From contig NZ_GG695979.1 in assembly GCF_000159955.1 (NCBI RefSeq), positions 33,124 through 45,004 of the forward strand: 11,881 nucleotides of DNA, given 5' to 3'. This stretch comes from Paenibacillus sp. oral taxon 786 str. D14. GTDB taxonomy: Bacteria > Bacillota > Bacilli > Paenibacillales > Paenibacillaceae. The translations under genes were made by a program, and so were the position numbers. Of the stretch, positions 7,557 through 11,881 are shown one piece after another (position 1 is the stretch's first letter; each line of letters opens with the position of its first letter). The notes under the pieces are model-generated. The model saw only the letters and a list, made by a program, of their open reading frames with translations, was not told where the DNA came from and did not search any database.

Positions 7557-8504
7557 TTGAACATTTTACTTACCGGCGGGGCTGGATTTATCGGCCGATG
7601 GGTTGCCAAAAAGTTGTTAGAGGATGGTCACCAACTGTGGATTTTGGATGATCTGTCGAACGGACGGGAAGCCAATCTTCAGGAGTTTCAGGGCCATCCG
7701 GGGTTGAAACAGTTCATCAGGGGGACGATTTTGGACGAGCCTCTTTTAGAGGAACTGTTCGCTGCCCATCAATTCGACATTTGTTATCATCTTGGCGCGT
7801 CGATTAACGTCCAAGACTCCATCGATGATCCGCGAACCACGTTTAATAACGATACGGTCGGGACTTTTTATATCTTGGAGCAGTGCCGCAGATACAATAC
7901 GAAAGTTGTGTTTATGAGCACCTGCATGGTCTATGACCGGTGTACGGATGAGACCGGGATCACGGAGCTGCATCCAACAAAACCGGCTTCGCCTTACGCC
8001 GGAGCAAAAGTGGCTGCGGAAAATATGGTCCTCTCTTACTACTACGCCTACGGACTGCCGACCGTGGTCATTCGCCCGTTTAATACCTACGGTCCATTTC
8101 AGAAGACTGGCGGTGAGGGCGGAGTGGTTGCGATTTTCCTTAAAAATGATTTGGATGGAAAAGAGCTCCGCATTTACGGAGAAGGCACCCAGACTCGCGA
8201 CCTGCTTTATGTTGAGGATTGCGCCAATTTTGTCGTGTCTGCGGGTTATTCCGATGCCGTTAACGGCGAGATTGTGAATGCAGGGTTGGGGCGAGATATC
8301 ACAATTAACGATTTGGCGTTGATGATCGCGGGGGACCCTTCACGGATCCGTCATGTAGAGCATATTCATCCGCAGAGTGAAATTCAGAAGCTGTTGTGCA
8401 ATTCGGAGAAAGCGAAACGGTTGCTTGGTTGGGAGCCGCGCGTAACGTTGGAGGAAGGCATCGCCCGGACGCGCGAATGGATACAGGCCGGAGGCTTGGA
8501 ATAG
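7557..8504 (+). CDS. Extended SDR, NAD-dependent nucleotide-sugar epimerase-like protein
   Basis: A 315-residue protein starting at TTG 7557, with AAGGAG at 7541-7546 ten bases upstream and the Rossmann motif at residue 7 (G7-G-A-G10-F-I-G13). D31/D32 would bind the NAD ribose. The catalytic pair Y147-x3-K151 (YAGAK) is intact, and the active-site Thr is in STCMVYD (121-127). 4,6-dehydratases carry Asp-Glu (or Ser-Glu) directly after that Thr; here it is Cys123-Met124, so dehydratase chemistry is doubtful and 4-epimerisation or a related reaction is more likely. RPFNTYGPFQ and the RDLLYVEDC block are typical sugar-nucleotide-binding regions. Similar proteins in databases are often labelled dTDP-glucose 4,6-dehydratase or LegB-like. 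Its place before the aminotransferase suggests it makes or alters that enzyme's substrate. Confidence 0.85.
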   Translation: MNILLTGGAGFIGRWVAKKLLEDGHQLWILDDLSNGREANLQEFQGHPGLKQFIRGTILDEPLLEELFAAHQFDICYHLGASINVQDSIDDPRTTFNNDTVGTFYILEQCRRYNTKVVFMSTCMVYDRCTDETGITELHPTKPASPYAGAKVAAENMVLSYYYAYGLPTVVIRPFNTYGPFQKTGGEGGVVAIFLKNDLDGKELRIYGEGTQTRDLLYVEDCANFVVSAGYSDAVNGEIVNAGLGRDITINDLALMIAGDPSRIRHVEHIHPQSEIQKLLCNSEKAKRLLGWEPRVTLEEGIARTREWIQAGGLE

Positions 8505-8538
8505 GTAAAGCGACCATGAAGGAAGAAGGGAACGCAAA

Positions 8539-9729
8539 ATGACAAAGGAACATGAATCCGGCCGCCCGGTTCGCGAAACGCTGCTGCCTTACGGTCAGCA
8601 ATGGCTGGATGAGCAGGATATTGAAGCTGTGGTGGAGGTGTTGCGGGGGGCGTTCATCACCCAAGGGCCGGCGATCGAACAGTTTGAGCGAAAAGTCGCC
8701 GATGCTGTAGGTGCCAAATATGCCGTAGCCTTTGCGAATGGTACAGCTGCACTTCATGGAGCTTGTTTCGCGGCGGAGATCGGTCAAGGCGATGAAGTGA
8801 TAACGACACCGATCACTTTTTTGGCTAGCAGCAACTGTGTCCTTTACCAAGGGGGCACGCCGGTTTTTGCGGATATCGACATGGATACCTACAATGTCGC
8901 TCCTTCAGAGATTGAGTCGAAGATCACCGAAAGAACCAAAGCGATCATCGCGGTTGACTTTACAGGGCAGCCGGCGGAAATGGACCGAATCTCGATGCTG
9001 GCGCGGGATCGCAACCTTGTGGTGATCCAGGATGCTGCGCATTCGCTGGGAGCTTCCTATGCCGGGCGGAAAATAGGCTCTTGGGCCGACATGACCATGT
9101 TCAGCTTTCACCCGGTCAAGCATGTTACAACCGGTGAGGGCGGGATCATTACGACGAACGATGAGCGTTACTATGAGCGGTTGTTGTTGTTCCGCAATCA
9201 TGGGATGACTCGAAATCCAAACAAGCTCATCCAGAATGACGGGCCATGGTATTACGAAATGCAGGAGCTTGGCTACAATTACAGAATGACCGATATGCAA
9301 GCGGCACTGGGAGCAAGCCAAATGGACAAGCTTCACGATTTTGTCGCGAGAAGACGGGAGATCGCTTCAATGTACAATGAGTGTTTCTCCACGTTGCCTG
9401 GTTTGGTCATTCCGAAACAGCATCCGATGGCCGAATCATCCTGGCATCTTTACGTCATTCGTTGGTTGCCTGAATATTTTACTGCAAGCCGGAAAGAGAT
9501 CTTTGAAGCACTTCGCGCGGAGAATATCGGTGTCAACGTTCACTATATTCCGGTGTATTTGCAGCCGTACTATCAATCATTGGGTTACCGTCCCGGCTTG
9601 TGCCCTAATGCAGAAAGCTATTACAATACAGCCATTACCTTGCCGCTATTTCCGAAAATGACGAATCAAGATGTGACAGATGTCATTGAGGCCGTGAAGA
9701 AGGTGTATCATCGGTTTATCCGAAAATGA
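8539..9729 (+). CDS. pseC: DegT/DnrJ/EryC1 aminotransferase, PseC/SpsC-type (UDP-4-amino-sugar transaminase)
   Basis: A 396-residue PLP enzyme with ATG at 8539 and AGAAGGG (8524-8530) eight bases upstream. It transfers an amino group, usually from glutamate, to the 4-keto carbon of a nucleotide-linked 4-keto-6-deoxy sugar. GTAALHGA (69-76) binds the PLP phosphate, D165-A-A-H168 contacts the ring, and K194 in FSFHPVKHVTTGEGG forms the Schiff base; that last block is characteristic of PseC and Bacillus SpsC. RNHGMTR and YNYRMTDMQAALG are also typical of PseC. It needs a 4-keto sugar, yet no clear dehydratase is in the window. The symbol reflects closest recognised family; a legionaminic or other amino-sugar substrate is possible. 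Confidence 0.88.
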   Translation: MTKEHESGRPVRETLLPYGQQWLDEQDIEAVVEVLRGAFITQGPAIEQFERKVADAVGAKYAVAFANGTAALHGACFAAEIGQGDEVITTPITFLASSNCVLYQGGTPVFADIDMDTYNVAPSEIESKITERTKAIIAVDFTGQPAEMDRISMLARDRNLVVIQDAAHSLGASYAGRKIGSWADMTMFSFHPVKHVTTGEGGIITTNDERYYERLLLFRNHGMTRNPNKLIQNDGPWYYEMQELGYNYRMTDMQAALGASQMDKLHDFVARRREIASMYNECFSTLPGLVIPKQHPMAESSWHLYVIRWLPEYFTASRKEIFEALRAENIGVNVHYIPVYLQPYYQSLGYRPGLCPNAESYYNTAITLPLFPKMTNQDVTDVIEAVKKVYHRFIRK

Positions 9730-9744
9730 TAGTTTCTTGGTATT

Positions 9745-9750
9745 AGGAGG
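9745..9750 (+). promoter_or_regulatory. Strong ribosome binding site fixing the TTG start of the DUF2920 gene
   Basis: A perfect AGGAGG is 7 bases before TTG 9758. It lies inside the longer open frame that begins at TTG 9737, so the short form is the likely product. Confidence 0.8.
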
Positions 9751-9757
9751 TTTCTTT

Positions 9758-10681
9758 TTGTCAATTCAACATGAAATAGTTGTCGATGCCCATCCTAATA
9801 TATACACAGGACATGGAAGAAAACTGAGTATATATTTTTCTGAACCCTCTGAAGGTGTGAACGAGAACACGGGGCTAATATTGTTTATTCCTGGATATGG
9901 TGGTCATGCTAGAAGCAACGTTTATCAAAAAATGCGTAGACAATTTGCAGATCAATATAATCTAATTTGTATTCAATGTGATTATTTTGGATATGAGCAC
10001 ATGCAACTGGAAGATACGTTGGAATCATTGGATAATTTTAATGATATGTCCCTAATGCAAGTTTTAGATAATCTGACAGCTGTATTGATGGTTAAAGAAA
10101 TATTGAAAGAGAATGGAATACCATTCAATGGACGCAAAATAATATGCTCAGGGCAGTCTCATGGAGCTTACTTGGCTTACCTTTGTAATCGTTTTGCGCC
10201 ACATTTATTTTCTATGATTATAGACAATTCCGCTTACCTGAGACCTGTTTACTTAGATTATATTCGAAATGTACCTTCTCATAATCTACAAAAACGCTAT
10301 TACGTTTGTGACTTGAATTTGGATAGAGACGTGATGGATCTAGTTTTTCTTTATCGTAAGTTCGAAAATAAATCAAATATTGTTAGTTTTCATGGTGTTT
10401 ATGACCAGTTAATCGGAATTATTGAAAAAATCAATTTTTGTAATTCTATCCCAAACTGTAGATTGAATGTCGTAAATGATACCACTCTATATAAAGGGGC
10501 TTTTAAAACAGCCCATCACGGGATGGATGCTGACTTTATTAAATTTTTTGACTTGGTTATGGGAAATTATAAGTCGGAATCAGAACATCCTTTTCAACTC
10601 CCCAATGTAAGGGTAACGACGAAACAAAACGTTTATACATTTGACTATTCGAGTGGATTGGTCAGATTAATGGTTGAATAA
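9758..10681 (+). CDS. DUF2920-type alpha/beta-hydrolase fold protein
   Basis: A 307-residue protein starting at TTG 9758. The opening beta-sheet and oxyanion region (LILFIPGYGGHARSN) and the nucleophile elbow G-Q-S134-H-G are those of an alpha/beta hydrolase. D216 (HGVYDQLIG) and H253 or H254 (TAHHGMDADF) complete a plausible Ser-Asp-His triad. There is no signal peptide, so it should be cytosolic. SGQSHGAYLAYLCNRFAP followed by IDNSAY matches my memory of DUF2920, a family of unknown function found as the repeated '617' genes of the Campylobacter flagellin-glycosylation locus. The gene is markedly AT-rich (19/60 GC at 9961-10020, 18/60 at 10261-10320, against 33/60 at 8581-8640), suggesting a separate origin from the sugar genes. 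It could be a deacylase or acyl-transfer enzyme on the glycan; that is a guess. Confidence 0.78.
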   Translation: MSIQHEIVVDAHPNIYTGHGRKLSIYFSEPSEGVNENTGLILFIPGYGGHARSNVYQKMRRQFADQYNLICIQCDYFGYEHMQLEDTLESLDNFNDMSLMQVLDNLTAVLMVKEILKENGIPFNGRKIICSGQSHGAYLAYLCNRFAPHLFSMIIDNSAYLRPVYLDYIRNVPSHNLQKRYYVCDLNLDRDVMDLVFLYRKFENKSNIVSFHGVYDQLIGIIEKINFCNSIPNCRLNVVNDTTLYKGAFKTAHHGMDADFIKFFDLVMGNYKSESEHPFQLPNVRVTTKQNVYTFDYSSGLVRLMVE

Positions 10682-10820
10682 ATATACTTTGCAATCAGTT
10701 TCGATTTCTCTCCTTCTGGGTTAATAAAGGGATAAAGTGATTATTCCAGCCATCCACATTTCCGACAATCCCCTGACAAATATCTACAAATTCCTTACAG
10801 TAAAACCTTTTCCTTGGCAA
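10682..10820. other. Intergenic spacer between the glycan cluster and csp
   Basis: About 140 AT-rich bases before the csp promoter. I see no convincing terminator hairpin behind the DUF2920 gene and no RNA gene. A frame starting at GTG 10737 runs through the csp promoter and is not believable as a gene. Confidence 0.5.
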
Positions 10821-10850
10821 TTGACACCGGATAAGCTCGGATGGTATAGT
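10821..10850 (+). promoter_or_regulatory. Sigma-A-type promoter of csp
   Basis: A perfect -35 TTGACA (10821-10826), an 18-base spacer and TATAGT (10845-10850) with an upstream TG (10842-10843) form a strong extended -10 promoter. Transcription would start near 10857, giving a leader of only about 58 bases. Confidence 0.78.
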
Positions 10851-10914
10851 CAAAAATGTGGGGCTTGGTTACAAGGATCACACTCTTATTTGATAATGAA
10901 GGGAATGTTAGTGC

Positions 10915-11112
10915 ATGCAAGGTAAAGTAAAATGGTTCAACGCAGAAAAAGGCTACGGTTTCATCGAAACTGAAGAAGGCGGCGACGTATTCGTACACTT
11001 CTCCGCGATCCAAGCTGAAGGCTTCAAAACGCTGGAAGAAGGCCAATCCGTCGAGTTCGAAATCGTTGAAGGCGCACGTGGTCCACAAGCCGCTAACGTA
11101 ATCAAACTGTAA
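10915..11112 (+). CDS. cspB: Cold-shock protein (CspA/CspB family RNA chaperone)
   Basis: A 65-residue single cold-shock domain, the normal length. It binds single-stranded RNA and DNA and keeps mRNA unfolded at low temperature. RNP1 (KGYGFIE, 12-18) and RNP2 (VFVHF, 25-29) are intact, and the remainder ([24 protein letters not shown]) is very close to B. subtilis CspB. AAGGGA at 10899-10904 is 10 bases before the ATG. The gene has its own promoter and terminator, so it is a one-gene unit separate from the sugar cluster. Csp paralogues are hard to tell apart, so the symbol is a best match only. Confidence 0.95.
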   Translation: MQGKVKWFNAEKGYGFIETEEGGDVFVHFSAIQAEGFKTLEEGQSVEFEIVEGARGPQAANVIKL

Positions 11113-11180
11113 TCATCCCGGCACAGCCGACCTACATATGAACGGTACGATGGTTAACAATTAAAGATTCGCTAGCAATT

Positions 11181-11207
11181 CCCCGGGGAAACCCGGGGTT
11201 TTCTTAT
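11181..11207 (+). terminator. Rho-independent terminator after csp
   Basis: A perfect 7-bp GC stem, CCCCGGG (11181-11187) and CCCGGGG (11192-11198), closes a GAAA tetraloop and is followed by TTTTCTT. It lies 68 bases after the csp stop and before the VanZ promoter. Confidence 0.9.
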
Positions 11208-11232
11208 GATATTCTGTCTACTTGAATGTGCG

Positions 11233-11260
11233 TCGATAGACGTTTTTCTTATGTTATAAT
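11233..11260 (+). promoter_or_regulatory. Probable promoter of the VanZ-family gene
   Basis: A consensus -10 TATAAT (11255-11260) with an upstream TG (11252-11253) makes an extended -10. The best -35 is TCGATA (11233-11238), 4 of 6 matches with a 16-base spacer. The leader to the TTG start would be about 37 bases. Confidence 0.65.
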
Positions 11261-11303
11261 TTCGTAAAATGAATGAGTTCGCAAACGAATGAGGTGACCT
11301 CCC

Positions 11304-11807
11304 TTGCACAACCTTCGGCCTTGGCTGCGCTGGCTGCCGGCGATCGCGATGATGGTGATTCTGTTCGGGTTCTCTTCGCAGTCTTATCAGGAGCAGTCAC
11401 TGGTGCAGGAAATCGAGAAAAAGACCTCGGATCAGTGGATTGAGAACCGATTCGGCGGGATCCGGTTCAGCTACGGCGGGCATGAGATCAGCGTAGATCG
11501 TGTGGGCGGGGCGAGCTTCATCGAGTTCTTTATCCGCAAAGCAGCGCATTTCGGCAGTTATGCCCTGTTGGCGGCATTCCTGGTTTACGCCTTAGGCGGT
11601 TGTGGGCGCTCCAATCGGCGACTGCTCTTCGCGATCCTGATCGCGTTCCTCTATGCCTGCACGGATGAGCTGCACCAGAGCTTTACGCCGGGGCGGACGG
11701 CGATGGTGCAGGACGTGCTGCTGGATACGATCGGGGCGGCATGCGGCGCGGCGTTCACGATTTTGTTGAAATCCCGGTGGAGAACCGGGAAGCGTCGCCG
11801 GGCTTGA
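11304..11807 (+). CDS. VanZ-family membrane protein
   Basis: A 167-residue integral membrane protein starting at TTG 11304, with GAGGTGA (11291-11297) six bases upstream. Hydrophobic segments lie at about residues 8-24, 80-99, 106-119 and 138-155, with an extracytoplasmic-looking loop between the first two and a basic C-terminal tail. Conserved VanZ-family features are RKAAHF (78-83), the TDELHQSFTPGR block (120-131) and D137/D141 in the last segment. VanZ itself raises teicoplanin resistance, but most chromosomal homologues have no proven role and this one should not be read as a resistance gene. The gene is GC-richer than the upstream DUF2920 gene and has its own promoter. Confidence 0.88.
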   Translation: MHNLRPWLRWLPAIAMMVILFGFSSQSYQEQSLVQEIEKKTSDQWIENRFGGIRFSYGGHEISVDRVGGASFIEFFIRKAAHFGSYALLAAFLVYALGGCGRSNRRLLFAILIAFLYACTDELHQSFTPGRTAMVQDVLLDTIGAACGAAFTILLKSRWRTGKRRRA

Positions 11808-11881
11808 AAACGCGGGGAATTTGCCGGCCGTCTGCATGTCTTTTTACGGATGTCGCGGTGGTTTACAGCCCTTTAACACTT

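Noticed and set aside
8305..8850. 181-codon open frame on the minus strand over the epimerase/aminotransferase junction
   Set aside because: It is antisense to two well-recognised enzymes; the composition looks like a codon shadow.
10737..10925. 62-codon frame before csp
   Set aside because: It has no ribosome site, runs through the csp promoter and overlaps the csp start; no protein family is recognisable.
10905..10925. Six-codon leader ORF (MLVHAR) overlapping the csp start
   Set aside because: Its ATG directly abuts the only ribosome site, so initiation there is unlikely.
11231..11250. Second terminator-like hairpin (CGTC-GATA-GACG then T-run) before VanZ
   Set aside because: The stem is only 4 bp and it overlaps the likely -35 of the VanZ promoter; the strong terminator at 11181 already ends csp.
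11772..11790. Inverted repeat TCCCGG/CCGGGA near the end of the VanZ gene
   Set aside because: It is inside coding sequence, with no following T-run, so not a terminator.
11304..11807. Glycopeptide resistance gene
   Set aside because: Only VanZ-family similarity is seen, with no vanHAX or regulators nearby; chromosomal VanZ homologues are common and mostly unrelated to resistance.

Overview
The window looks like part of a low-to-medium GC Firmicutes chromosome, most likely Paenibacillaceae. This is an inference from strong AGGAGG-type ribosome sites, frequent TTG/GTG starts, a 65-residue cold-shock protein very close to the Bacillus/Paenibacillus form, and a VanZ-family gene behind it. All genes are on the + strand. 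There are no tRNA or rRNA genes, no CRISPR array and no recognisable insertion sequence.

Left part (2-1251): the end of an AT-rich CDP-alcohol phosphatidyltransferase gene cut by the window edge, then a GNAT acetyltransferase. Middle (1333-9729): a tightly packed sugar-biosynthesis run. It holds an extended SDR fused to an ATP-grasp domain (639 aa), a HAD phosphatase, an aldo/keto reductase, a classical SDR resembling PtmA, an SpsF-like cytidylyltransferase, a PseI/SpsE-type nonulosonic acid synthase with SAF domain, an extended SDR epimerase-like protein, and a PseC/SpsC-type PLP aminotransferase. Three of the junctions overlap (3249-3252, 4864-4867, 5643-5649), so these genes are probably translationally coupled. 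Right part: an AT-rich DUF2920-type alpha/beta-hydrolase gene, then what looks like ordinary chromosome. That is csp with its own strong promoter and a clean Rho-independent terminator, and a VanZ-family membrane protein with an extended -10 promoter.

Together the middle genes look like a route to a CMP-activated nonulosonic (pseudaminic/legionaminic-like) sugar. Aminotransferase and N-acetyltransferase would modify the precursor, the synthase would condense it with PEP, and the cytidylyltransferase would activate it. The set is non-standard. Neither extended SDR shows the Asp-Glu dyad of a 4,6-dehydratase, no PseG/LegG hydrolase is visible, and extra enzymes (ATP-grasp, HAD, AKR, PtmA-like SDR) suggest further tailoring or a different precursor. 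The DUF2920 gene, a family known from Campylobacter flagellin-glycosylation loci, points to flagellin or surface glycosylation, but no glycosyltransferase or Maf protein is in view.

The most notable points are the SDR/ATP-grasp fusion, whose SDR half has Cys in place of the catalytic Tyr; the incomplete pathway; a possible gene remnant at 6355-6435; and AT-rich genes on both ends of a higher-GC core.
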